Source: WVXT01 sp964403285
GTDB lineage: Bacteria; UBA6262; WVXT01
Assembly: GCA_964403285.1 (NCBI GenBank)
Contig: CAYOFG010000002.1
Coordinates: 1 to 64,000, forward strand
Direction of reading: 5' to 3'
DNA: 64,000 bases
In this document: in pieces, positions 1-7,988 of the stretch
Layout: every line of letters starts with the position of its first letter
Position numbering within the stretch: the stretch's first letter is position 1
The notes under the pieces: generated by a model
What the model was told of the DNA's origin: nothing
Database searches by the model: none
The model's input: the letters and a program-made list of their open reading frames with translations, nothing else
Translations under genes and position numbers: made by a program

Positions 1-1845
1 CTGGAGTTGGTGGCTAATGTTCAGGATAATACAAAGCAGGGAAGCCTTCTTGACGTTCTGGACTTAACCGAGACAGCGATGGGAGGGAGGAGACTTAGAC
101 AATATATTCTTGAGCCTCTTACTGACGTGGAGAGAATAAGAGGACGTCAGGAAGGAGTGGGGGACTTCTTTTCTAATTCTATTATTAGAGGAAAGGTTCG
201 GGAAGTTCTTAAAAATATTTTTGACTTAGAAAGATTGATAAGTCGCCTATGTTGCGGGACGGCTAATGCCAGAGACATGGTGAGTCTTAAGAATTCACTT
301 AAGCTCATTCCCAAGATAAAAGAAGTGGTAGAGGGGCTAAAAAGCAGGATGGTTCTGGAACTCTCTGAGGGACTGCATAATTTGAAGGAGATTGTAGATT
401 TGATTGAGAGGGCGATAGTTCCTGAGCCACCTGCCACAATCAAGGAAGGCGGGATTATCAAGCCGGAATATAATGAAGAGTTGAATAAATTGCATCAGGC
501 TGCCCGGGGAGGGAAAGAGTGGGTTGCTGAGCTTGAGGCAAAGGAGAGGAAGAGGACAGGGATAAATTCGTTAAAAGTGGGATATACGAGTGTCTTTGGT
601 TACTATATTGAAGTTACTAAGGCAAATTTAAAACAGGTTCCCGACGATTATACCAGAAAACAGACGCTGGTTAATGCGGAAAGGTTCGTTACCCCGGAAT
701 TGAAAGAGAAGGAAGCGCTTATCCTGGGGGCAGAAGAGAGAAAAGTGGAGCTGGAATATGAGATATTCCAGGATATAAGGAAAAGAGTGATTGGTGAGGC
801 GAGAAAGATTCAGGAAGTGGCGAGGACGATTGGCGAGATAGATGTCCTGAATTGTCTGGCTGAGGTTGCAGCAAATAATAACTATACAAAGCCTAATTTG
901 AATGATGGAGAGGTTATCTCTATTAAGGCAGGTCGCCACCCTGTTGTGGAAAAGATGCTGATTGGCGAGAAGTTTATCCCCAATGATACGTATCTTGATG
1001 AGTGTGAGAATCAAGTTCTTATCATTACCGGTCCAAATATGGCGGGAAAATCTACTTATATTCGCCAGGTGGCGCTGATTGTTCTTCTGGCTCAGATGGG
1101 TAGTTTTGTTCCTGCGGAAGAGGCGACTATTGGCATAGTTGACCGCATCTTCACCCGCATCAGCACCAGGGATACTATTTCCCGGGGCGAATCTACATTT
1201 ATGGTGGAGATGATTGAGACTGCCAATATCCTGAACAATGCTACTTCCAGGAGCCTTCTTATCCTGGATGAGATTGGCCGGGGAACGTCCACGTTTGATG
1301 GTATCAGCATTGCCTGGGCAGCAGTCGAATATTTGAATGGGATGGCAAAAAGAACGCAGGCTTCTGGCGAAACTGAAAGATCTTTGGGTCCCAGGACTCT
1401 ATTTGCTACCCATTATTTTGAGCTGACGGAGCTGGCGCAGACTCTATCGGGAGTGAAGAATTACAATTTTGCCGTCCGGGAATGGGGAGACAAGGTCATT
1501 TTCTTACGCAAATTGATGGAAGGGAGCGCGGATAAGAGCTATGGAATCCACGTGGCTCAGCTGGCTGGACTGCCAAAGGAGGTGTTAGAAAGGGCAAAAG
1601 AGATACTTTACGATCTGGAGAAGAATTCTTACCGGGAAGATGGAATGCCTAAATTGGCGAGAGTGGAAAAGGAGCCAAAGCAGCTTTCTCTATTTGCTGA
1701 AGCAGAGCGGAGTCTCCTTAAGGAATTGAAGGAGATGAAAGTAGAAGAGATGACGCCGATAGAGGCGTTGAATAAGTTGCAGGAACTGAAGGGGAAAATA
1801 AAGAAAGGGGGGATTGAACATGGAAAAGGAGAGGAGAAAGCATAG
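1..1845 (+). CDS. mutS: DNA mismatch repair protein MutS, 5' truncated
   Basis: MutS recognises mismatches and, with MutL, starts strand-specific repair. The frame is open from base 1 and its first residues (LELVANVQDN) match the start of the MutS lever domain, so the mismatch-binding and connector domains lie off the window. What remains is about 614 residues: lever/clamp, then the ABC-type ATPase with Walker A GPNMAGKST (bases 1030-1056), a serine-rich signature around TRDTISRGES, Walker B LLILDEIGRGTSTFDG and the ATHYFEL motif, then a helix-turn-helix tail. Between Walker B and ATHYFEL there are about 13 extra residues (around AKRTQASGETERSLG) compared with common MutS proteins. The 3' end overlaps the PilZ gene by 26 bases, suggesting co-translation. 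Identity is certain. Confidence 0.97.
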   Translation: MELVANVQDNTKQGSLLDVLDLTETAMGGRRLRQYILEPLTDVERIRGRQEGVGDFFSNSIIRGKVREVLKNIFDLERLISRLCCGTANARDMVSLKNSLKLIPKIKEVVEGLKSRMVLELSEGLHNLKEIVDLIERAIVPEPPATIKEGGIIKPEYNEELNKLHQAARGGKEWVAELEAKERKRTGINSLKVGYTSVFGYYIEVTKANLKQVPDDYTRKQTLVNAERFVTPELKEKEALILGAEERKVELEYEIFQDIRKRVIGEARKIQEVARTIGEIDVLNCLAEVAANNNYTKPNLNDGEVISIKAGRHPVVEKMLIGEKFIPNDTYLDECENQVLIITGPNMAGKSTYIRQVALIVLLAQMGSFVPAEEATIGIVDRIFTRISTRDTISRGESTFMVEMIETANILNNATSRSLLILDEIGRGTSTFDGISIAWAAVEYLNGMAKRTQASGETERSLGPRTLFATHYFELTELAQTLSGVKNYNFAVREWGDKVIFLRKLMEGSADKSYGIHVAQLAGLPKEVLERAKEILYDLEKNSYREDGMPKLARVEKEPKQLSLFAEAERSLLKELKEMKVEEMTPIEALNKLQELKGKIKKGGIEHGKGEEKA

Positions 1846-2269
1846 ACGGATCCCCGCAGTAACGGTTGCCAAGGAAGCTCTGGTTGAATCGCAGGAAATG
1901 AAATTAAAGAGGGAAATTCCGGCAATCATCTACAATCTAAGTGCTGGGGGCATGGCGCTCATAACTTTTCTGTCGCTTCCCTTAAATGCTTTTATTAATT
2001 TGAATTTTGACCTGGATGGTCTGAAATTGAAGGATGTGGAAGGGAAGATAGTGCGGGTTGAAGGAAAAGAGAAGACATATCTAATTGTTATTTCCTTTAC
2101 CAAAATAAGGGCAGAAGTTAAGAAGCACATCAATATGATGGCGGATGCCTTCGACCTTTGCGAGACAAGAAGAATGATGGGCGAAGAGGATATATGCTCT
2201 GCAGAATGTAGCTACTATAAACTGTGCGCTAAGCCCATAAAAGTGGAAATTAGCAGGTATAAGAATTAA
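1820..2269 (+). CDS. PilZ-domain protein with C-terminal cysteine cluster
   Basis: A 149-residue single PilZ-domain protein, probably a cytoplasmic c-di-GMP receptor. Both ligand motifs are present: the RxxxR arginines in RKHRR near the N-terminus and the (D/N)xSxxG motif as NLSAGG about 40 residues later. After the beta-barrel the C-terminus carries four cysteines (LCETRR, ICSAEC, YKLCAK), enough for a metal or Fe-S site; this is seen in the sequence but its function is unknown. ATG 1820 was chosen over an in-frame TTG at 1814 because the purine run AAAGGGGGG ends 7 bases before the ATG. It overlaps the end of mutS and is followed by mutL, an unusual place for a c-di-GMP effector. Confidence 0.85.
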   Translation: MEKERRKHRRIPAVTVAKEALVESQEMKLKREIPAIIYNLSAGGMALITFLSLPLNAFINLNFDLDGLKLKDVEGKIVRVEGKEKTYLIVISFTKIRAEVKKHINMMADAFDLCETRRMMGEEDICSAECSYYKLCAKPIKVEISRYKN

Positions 2270-2272
2270 AAT

Positions 2273-2363
2273 GGCACTCTGAAGAGTGCCCGACCGAATT
2301 GGCAAGATAGGTAGTGTAGGGGCTTGTCCCCGTAAACATTACGCCCATAAAGGGCTACACTAC
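2273..2363. repeat. Perfect hairpin plus two-hairpin palindromic repeat
   Basis: Directly after the PilZ stop there is a perfect hairpin GGCACTCT/AGAGTGCC (2273-2290). It is followed by a cloverleaf-like element: outer arms GTAGTGTAG (2311-2319) and CTACACTAC (2355-2363) enclose two short stems, GGGG/CCCC and GCCC/GGGC. The right half (about 2340-2363) recurs at 8968-8993. No T-run follows, so it is more likely a dispersed repeat than a terminator. Confidence 0.75.
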
Positions 2364-2387
2364 GGGAAAAATTCGAGGAAGGTTAAA

Positions 2388-3389
2388 ATGGCAGGAAAAA
2401 TTAAAATTTTATCTGAAGAAGTAATAAATAAGATAGCTGCGGGAGAGGTTGTGGAGAGACCAGCGTCAATTGTTAAGGAACTGGTAGAAAACTCTCTGGA
2501 TGCCGGGGCAAAACATATTACCATAGAAATAGGAAGAGGGGGAAAGAAATTAATCCGGGTAATTGATGACGGCTCGGGTATGTCCAGAGAAGATGCGGAA
2601 TTGGCTCTGCAACGCCACGCTACCAGCAAGATAAAGGAGTTGGAGGACCTTCAGTCGATTAGCACTCTGGGATTTCGCGGCGAGGCTTTACCCTCAATTG
2701 CTGCTGTAGCTAATCTGACTTTAATTACCCGGGATGAAAAGAGTCCTGTAGGGTACCAGGTAAAAATCAAGGGTAATTCTTTTGAACTCCGGGAAGCAGG
2801 AAGTCCACCGGGAACCACAGTAACAGTTGAAGACCTCTTCTCCAATGTCCCTGCGCGCCTGAAGTTTTTGAAGGCAGATTCCACAGAGAGTAACCAGATA
2901 ACCAGAGCAGTTCAGAATTTTGCCCTGTCTCATCCCCAGGTAAGTTTTGAATTAAAAGAGGACGGTCGCCATATCATAAAGATTCTCCCCCGCGAGCAGA
3001 CCTTCCTGGAGAGAATCGCTTCTTTATANNNNNNNNNNNNNNNNNNNNNNNNNNNNNNNNNNNNNNNNNNNNNNNNNNNNNNNNNNNNNNNNNNNNNNNN
3101 NNNNNNNNNNNNNNNNNNNNNNNNNNNNATTGACCTTATTGATGAGATTTCTGATGAAGTGAAAAGAAGAGAGAGTAAGAAGATGGCTATAGAAATCTCT
3201 TCTGATATATTTAAAATTATGGCTTGCCGGGCAGCAATTATGGCTGGGCAGAGCCTGAGCGATAGAGAGATGGACGAAGTACTGAGGAGACTCAACAGGT
3301 GTCAATCTCCTCACATCTGCCCCCATGGCAGACCAACAATGATTAAACTGACCAGAGAAGACCTCGATAAAAGATTCAAAAGAAACTAA
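2388..3389 (+). CDS. mutL: DNA mismatch repair protein MutL, interrupted by assembly gap
   Basis: MutL is the GHKL ATPase that couples MutS to strand incision. The N-terminal half shows the ATPase motifs NKIAAGEVVERP, the ENSLDAGA N-box, DDGSGM and GFRGEAL. After the gap come the C-terminal dimerisation-domain motifs ACRAAIMAGQ and CPHGRP, the latter typical of endonuclease-type MutL. Only about 300 residues are readable, while MutL proteins usually have 550-650, so the 100-N run hides several hundred bases and the in-frame join is accidental. ATG 2388 follows GAGGAAGG; the upstream in-frame codons lie in the repeat and were left out. The DQHAxxER nuclease motif, if present, is inside the gap. 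Confidence 0.93.
   Translation: MAGKIKILSEEVINKIAAGEVVERPASIVKELVENSLDAGAKHITIEIGRGGKKLIRVIDDGSGMSREDAELALQRHATSKIKELEDLQSISTLGFRGEALPSIAAVANLTLITRDEKSPVGYQVKIKGNSFELREAGSPPGTTVTVEDLFSNVPARLKFLKADSTESNQITRAVQNFALSHPQVSFELKEDGRHIIKILPREQTFLERIASLXXXXXXXXXXXXXXXXXXXXXXXXXXXXXXXXXXIDLIDEISDEVKRRESKKMAIEISSDIFKIMACRAAIMAGQSLSDREMDEVLRRLNRCQSPHICPHGRPTMIKLTREDLDKRFKRN
3029..3128. other. 100-N scaffold gap of unknown true length
   Basis: Exactly 100 consecutive N. This is the conventional filler for a gap of unknown size. By comparison with normal MutL length, roughly 0.8-1 kb of mutL is missing here (inference). Confidence 0.98.
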
Positions 3390-3465
3390 TTCCCCTCACC
3401 CTTAGGCGAGCCAAAGGGGAGAGGGCATAACAAGGGACAATAATAGTGTTTCTTAGAATAATTAA

Positions 3466-3558
3466 TCAAGTTTACCCAAAAAGCTTGGTCCTGAGGGCAA
3501 AAAGATAGAAACCATAAAAGGCGTAGGATACAAATTTGTTGATGAAGGATGTATATGA
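3466..3558 (+). pseudogene. 3' relic of an OmpR/PhoB-family response regulator
   Basis: The frame ending at the TGA of 3556-3558 reads LPKKLGPEGKKIETIKGVGY followed by KFVDEGCI. This is the hallmark end of the winged-helix DNA-binding domain of OmpR/PhoB-type regulators (consensus LRKKLG...IETVRGVGYKF). A stop codon (TAA 3463) lies just upstream, and nothing resembling a receiver domain precedes it. A low-complexity CCCTCACCC/GGGGAGAGGG-type palindromic repeat (3391-3425) occupies the space up to mutL. I read it as the last ~28 codons of a deleted regulator gene. A histidine kinase gene survives 2.2 kb downstream. Confidence 0.75.
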
Positions 3559-3644
3559 AAAAGAATATTAACAATAAAGAACTAATTACAAATTTCTTAA
3601 GCTTGAACTCAAAGTGCGTAACTTATAAACTGCAGGAGGAAAAG

Positions 3645-5666
3645 ATGAAACAATATCACAGTTCATATGGCAGAAGAAGTATCCTCCGTGTTCCATTTCA
3701 TCATAGAGTACATTTAGATATGGAAGATCCCCCAGGTGAGTGGAAAACCTTCTTGGGAACAGCCACAGACATAAGCGAAAATGGAGTTTCTGTTTTTCTG
3801 AGCAACAAATTACCCTGCAACAGGAATTTTTATTTTCGAGGTACTCTTCCCGGGACAAACTTTGCTATCAAAGCCCCTGTTGAGACAATCTGGACTAAAG
3901 CAGGACAATATAAAGGGGAAAGTGGATTCTTTTATGGTTTATTATTTTCAGTTTTGAGGCGTGTCAGTCTTATTGCTCTGACCCAGTTCTTGAATTCAAA
4001 ACTTGGCATAAATGAATTTAAGGTTGTCATTACTCGTAGAAGAGAAAAACGAAGAAAAGAGTCAAGAGCCTTTAAATTGAAAGAACGTAGAGTATTTGAC
4101 CGAAGAAGTAAACTGAAGACATTTACATTGTTAGTAAATGGGAAAGATCTCGATACAGGTAACTATCAATATTTTCCCTATGCTGACAAAGCTATCACCG
4201 ATTTTCAAACTACGCGGGAGGTAATTCAAAGACTAAAATCTGGTGAAAAGCCCAGAGAATATGAGAAATACATTTACGCTAGATATTGTGTTAACAGACC
4301 CGATACAAATTTGAACGCAATCGAAGCTGCATATAAAGCCAGTCAAACTTTTAGGTATTTTTCCTTAGCGGCGCGTCGGAGAATATATGATGATATGTAT
4401 GACTTACTTATAAAAAATAAAGAGGAGATAATAAAACTACTAATTCTAGAGGGGCATCCTAGGAAATTAGCAGAGTGGGAATTTTCTGGCATGGAGAAAG
4501 GTTGTGTTAGGGAAACAATAACTTTCTATAAAGATGAAATAAGAAGCGAGGTTGGGAAACATGAAAAAGAAACAGTTTACTGGGTACGAAAACCCGATGG
4601 CGTAGTCTGTCTTTGTCCGCCGAGGAATGCTTCTTGCAGTAATTCATTCACTGCTGCACTAACATTTCTTGCCGGAAACACATTGATAGTAAAGCCTCCT
4701 TTAAAAAATCCTGTTTCAACAATATATTTATGGAAAGAAGTGGTTCACAAAGCGCTGAAACGAAACGGTGCGCCGCAAGGCACTCTTAATATCGTGTTAG
4801 GGAATTCAGAGAAGATAATGAAGGAGTGGTTGGCAAGCCCATTAGTTAATGATATCATTTATTTTGGAGAAAGTAAGAAAGGATTAGAAATTGGTGTACA
4901 GGCTTTTCAAAATGGAAAAAAACCAATCCTGGAACTTTCTGGGAATGACATGTTATTTGTTTGGAAGGACGCTAAATTAGACCAAGCCGTCGGCTCTCTT
5001 ATGGATTGCTTCTTAGGTTCCACACAGATATGTATGGTGCCGAAGGCTGCCATAATTCATGCAGCTATATACAAGAATTTTGAAGAGAAACTTTTAACAG
5101 AAGTAAAAAAACTCAAAGTGGGATTACCTTCAGATTTAGAGACTTGTCTTTCTCCTGTAACCAAGATAGCAGAATTTTTCGATTTCTTACAGGATGCCGT
5201 CAATAATGGTGCTGAGTTGTTATGGGGAGGACAGAGAGTCAATTATCGCGATGTTGTGGATCAGAAAGGGACATATATTAGGCCCACACTCCTGCGGATT
5301 CTTAGCGGAGAGAAAGCAATGGGAATGAAGTGTGTGAAGGAAGAAAACTTTTTTCCTCTTTTACCGTTAATCAGAGTATCGGGTGCGTCCGATAAGGAGA
5401 TTTTTGAGAAGATGATAAGCATTGCCCGCTCAAACGAATATGGTTTAAGAACTTCGGTTTGGGTAGGTTCCAATTATTATACTAGGAAATTCGTGAAAAG
5501 CATAGATAATAGTGGCTTATTGAGGATAAATTCAAGGCATGTTGACTTCTCCCTCTATCTCAGTACGCACGGAGGAACGGGCAAAACAGGCGGTCCATTT
5601 GGTGAAATGAACTATGTCTGGCAAAAAACCTCCCATTTACAAGGCATCAGCAGGACTCGCCTATAG
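3645..5666 (+). CDS. PilZ-aldehyde dehydrogenase fusion protein
   Basis: A 673-residue fusion. Residues ~9-120 form a PilZ domain with RxxxR (R11-R15) and DxSxxG (D42, S44, G47), the c-di-GMP contacts. A very basic linker follows (~125-165, RRREKRRKES and ERRVFDRRSK). Residues ~165-673 are an NAD(P)-dependent aldehyde dehydrogenase with the general base in ELSGND (E430) and the nucleophile in QICMVP (C463); their 33-residue spacing matches the family. Both domains therefore look functional. The inference is an aldehyde-oxidising (or acyl-reducing) enzyme gated by c-di-GMP; the substrate is unknown. ATG 3645 was chosen for its strong AGGAGG 6 bases upstream; the in-frame ATG at 3549 overlaps the regulator relic. 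No membrane segments are visible. Confidence 0.88.
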   Translation: MKQYHSSYGRRSILRVPFHHRVHLDMEDPPGEWKTFLGTATDISENGVSVFLSNKLPCNRNFYFRGTLPGTNFAIKAPVETIWTKAGQYKGESGFFYGLLFSVLRRVSLIALTQFLNSKLGINEFKVVITRRREKRRKESRAFKLKERRVFDRRSKLKTFTLLVNGKDLDTGNYQYFPYADKAITDFQTTREVIQRLKSGEKPREYEKYIYARYCVNRPDTNLNAIEAAYKASQTFRYFSLAARRRIYDDMYDLLIKNKEEIIKLLILEGHPRKLAEWEFSGMEKGCVRETITFYKDEIRSEVGKHEKETVYWVRKPDGVVCLCPPRNASCSNSFTAALTFLAGNTLIVKPPLKNPVSTIYLWKEVVHKALKRNGAPQGTLNIVLGNSEKIMKEWLASPLVNDIIYFGESKKGLEIGVQAFQNGKKPILELSGNDMLFVWKDAKLDQAVGSLMDCFLGSTQICMVPKAAIIHAAIYKNFEEKLLTEVKKLKVGLPSDLETCLSPVTKIAEFFDFLQDAVNNGAELLWGGQRVNYRDVVDQKGTYIRPTLLRILSGEKAMGMKCVKEENFFPLLPLIRVSGASDKEIFEKMISIARSNEYGLRTSVWVGSNYYTRKFVKSIDNSGLLRINSRHVDFSLYLSTHGGTGKTGGPFGEMNYVWQKTSHLQGISRTRL

Positions 5667-5735
5667 TTCCAACTCTTCTTAGTTTCTTTTTTGAGATTGT
5701 GTGGCCAAAAAGGCAGGAAGGAGGTTAGTAACAGG

Positions 5736-7916
5736 ATGAATGTCTATGCAATTTTATCCCTTGTTGCCTGTATTACTTCACTGGGATTAGCATTCTTTGT
5801 TTATTTGAAAGGGTATAAAAAAGTAGTTAATCGGATGTTTGCTTTGTTTTTCTTATTTGTTTCTATGTGGCTTTTAGGCTGTTTTGGAGTAGCTTTCGTA
5901 GAGAATGAACATATGGCTTTGGTATGCGATAAATTGTATTATACGAATGTTCCTCTTGCCTTATTTACAGTAGTAATATTTATTTCTATTATATTGAATA
6001 TAAAGTTTAAAAGAAGAATAATTATAATTGGGTATTTACTTGCAGCTATCTTTATAGCTTTTAATTTAGTTCCTTTCTTGCGTTCTTCCTTTGCACAAGC
6101 TCTAGTCAGAGATAGACATCCTTACAAATTTGTATCTATTCCCGGTCCGGTATGGTATCTTCTTTTGTTATATGTAATAAGTTGTGCGATTTATGGTCTT
6201 TATATGCTGTTTGTTGGATATAGAAAATCAACAGGCTATAGCCGCAATCAATTAAAGTATTTGTTAATTGGTATGGTATTTTTGGCTCTCACAGGTTTAT
6301 CATGTATGTTGTCTGCTTTTAGAATGTTCATCCCGCCGGGTATCGAGAAACCTTTGATGTTGATGGGAAATTTCATTCTAGCGTATGCTATAATAAAACA
6401 TCGCCTTATGGACATTAATGTGGCTATTACTAAGGGGACTGTGTTTGCTGTGGTATATGCCTTTGTTCTTGGTATTCCTGTGGCAGTGTGGTTCTGGGGT
6501 AGAACTTATCTTACTAATAAAATAGGAGCAAATTGGGGGCTTGTTCCCATTGGGATAGCACTTATTTTAGCCAGTTTAGGTCCAACAATTTATGGTTTTA
6601 TCCGTCGGAAAGCCGAAGCTGCTCTCTTCAAAGAACGCCTGAGATATCAGGAGAATTTAATTGCACTAGCCAAGCAGATGACTTTGACCAAGGATTTGAG
6701 GGGTCTTTTGGTTTTGATAATTCGCAATGTTACCAGGGAAATCGGAATCAGTCATGCCCGCATCTATTTATTGGATAGGAAAACGGATGAATATGTGCGG
6801 GAAGTCCGCTATGGCAAGGAGAGAAGGAGGCAGTATGGGGATTCTCTATATAAGGGCTCTCCTTTGGTCAGGATATTATCGAGAAATAGAGATACACGAC
6901 CTTACCTGAGAGAGGAAGTTATCAGCCATTTTGAGACCAACGAGCCTGAACATTTGGGAGAAATAAAAGGGCAATTGAGAAGTATGGGAGCGGCAGTATT
7001 ATTACCTGCTTTCATTGGTGGAGAGCTGGTTGCCTTTTTGGTGCTGGGTACAAAACGTTCCAAAGAGATTTACACACCTGACGATTTAGGCATGTTTGAG
7101 ATTTTAGCCGGTCAGGCAGGCTTAGCGATTGAGAATGCTCAGTTCTACCAGGAGCTCAAAGAGGCTCAAGCGACGGTGCTTCAAGCAGCAAAGCTTTCTT
7201 CCATAGGTGAGTTGGCTGCTGGCTTTGCCCATCAGATAGATAATCCCCTGGGGATTATTAGTGCGGGATGTCAATTGTGCAATATGGATATAAAAGAATG
7301 GCTGGGTCGGATGAATCTTCCCGAAGAGGATAAAAAAGTGCTTGAGACGATGGAAGACAGGATGAACAAAGTCATAGATACTGCTCACAGAGCAGCTGAC
7401 CTTGTCCAGAGAATAAGGGGCTATGCCAAGCCTGCGGATAGAGATTTTGAGGCAACAGACCTGAATCCTGTAATGGAAGATGCATTGAGTTTAGCCCAGT
7501 ATCAAATTACCCATGGAGGGATTAGTGTAACTAAGGATATCCCTCAGGATTTGCCGAAAATAAAAGGGATTGGTGTTCAGTTGGAACAGGTATTTTTGAA
7601 TATGATTATTAATGCCTGCGAGGCAATGGCTGGCAAGAAAGGAGAACTTGCTATTTCAGCGAGAGTGGGGAAAGAGGAGCCCCATAAGATTGAGGTAGTT
7701 CTCGCAGATAATGGTTGCGGGATTCCCAAAGAGAACTTGAAAAAATTGTTTGACATCTTCTATACCACTAAGGGCTCACAGGGTACAGGAGTAGGCTTGT
7801 CAATGGCTTATCGGATAGTAAAAGACCATAATGGGGATATAAATATAGAGAGCGAGATGGGGAAGGGAACCAAGTTTACTGTCTCTTTACCAATATGGGA
7901 AGAGAAAAAAACTTGA
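5736..7916 (+). CDS. Membrane histidine kinase with 7TM-type sensor and GAF domain
   Basis: A 726-residue sensor kinase. About eight hydrophobic helices (residues ~1-300) resemble the HisKA_7TM / multi-pass input domain. A GAF-like domain (~330-470) and the kinase core follow. The phospho-acceptor is H499 in FAHQIDNPLG, a variant of the usual HEINNPL of HPK4-like kinases. The ATPase part shows the N-box NMIINACEAM, DNGCGIP (G1) and TGVGLS (G2). There is no receiver domain, and no intact response regulator is adjacent; only the OmpR-type relic upstream of the PilZ-ALDH gene. ATG 5736 follows AGGAAGGAGG by 11 bases. The ligand is unknown. Orphan status and PilZ neighbours suggest surface or stress signalling (inference). 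Confidence 0.9.
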   Translation: MNVYAILSLVACITSLGLAFFVYLKGYKKVVNRMFALFFLFVSMWLLGCFGVAFVENEHMALVCDKLYYTNVPLALFTVVIFISIILNIKFKRRIIIIGYLLAAIFIAFNLVPFLRSSFAQALVRDRHPYKFVSIPGPVWYLLLLYVISCAIYGLYMLFVGYRKSTGYSRNQLKYLLIGMVFLALTGLSCMLSAFRMFIPPGIEKPLMLMGNFILAYAIIKHRLMDINVAITKGTVFAVVYAFVLGIPVAVWFWGRTYLTNKIGANWGLVPIGIALILASLGPTIYGFIRRKAEAALFKERLRYQENLIALAKQMTLTKDLRGLLVLIIRNVTREIGISHARIYLLDRKTDEYVREVRYGKERRRQYGDSLYKGSPLVRILSRNRDTRPYLREEVISHFETNEPEHLGEIKGQLRSMGAAVLLPAFIGGELVAFLVLGTKRSKEIYTPDDLGMFEILAGQAGLAIENAQFYQELKEAQATVLQAAKLSSIGELAAGFAHQIDNPLGIISAGCQLCNMDIKEWLGRMNLPEEDKKVLETMEDRMNKVIDTAHRAADLVQRIRGYAKPADRDFEATDLNPVMEDALSLAQYQITHGGISVTKDIPQDLPKIKGIGVQLEQVFLNMIINACEAMAGKKGELAISARVGKEEPHKIEVVLADNGCGIPKENLKKLFDIFYTTKGSQGTGVGLSMAYRIVKDHNGDINIESEMGKGTKFTVSLPIWEEKKT

Positions 7917-7932
7917 GGGAGAGGGAAAAATT

Positions 7933-7980
7933 GGAGTCATCCCTAAAGGGGGAAAACCCCCGATTTCATCGGGGGACTCC
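7933..7980. repeat. Palindromic intergenic repeat
   Basis: Outer arms GGAGTC (7933) and GACTCC (7975) enclose hairpins, including CCCCCGATTTCATCGGGGG. It belongs to the window-wide family with a CCGATnnnATCGG core. It could act as a bidirectional stem-loop after the kinase gene, but no T-tract follows. Confidence 0.7.
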
Positions 7981-7988
7981 AGTTAAAT

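Noticed and set aside
2286..2387. N-terminal extension of MutL
   Set aside because: It is encoded by the palindromic repeat. ATG 2388 has a ribosome site and gives the standard MutL start.
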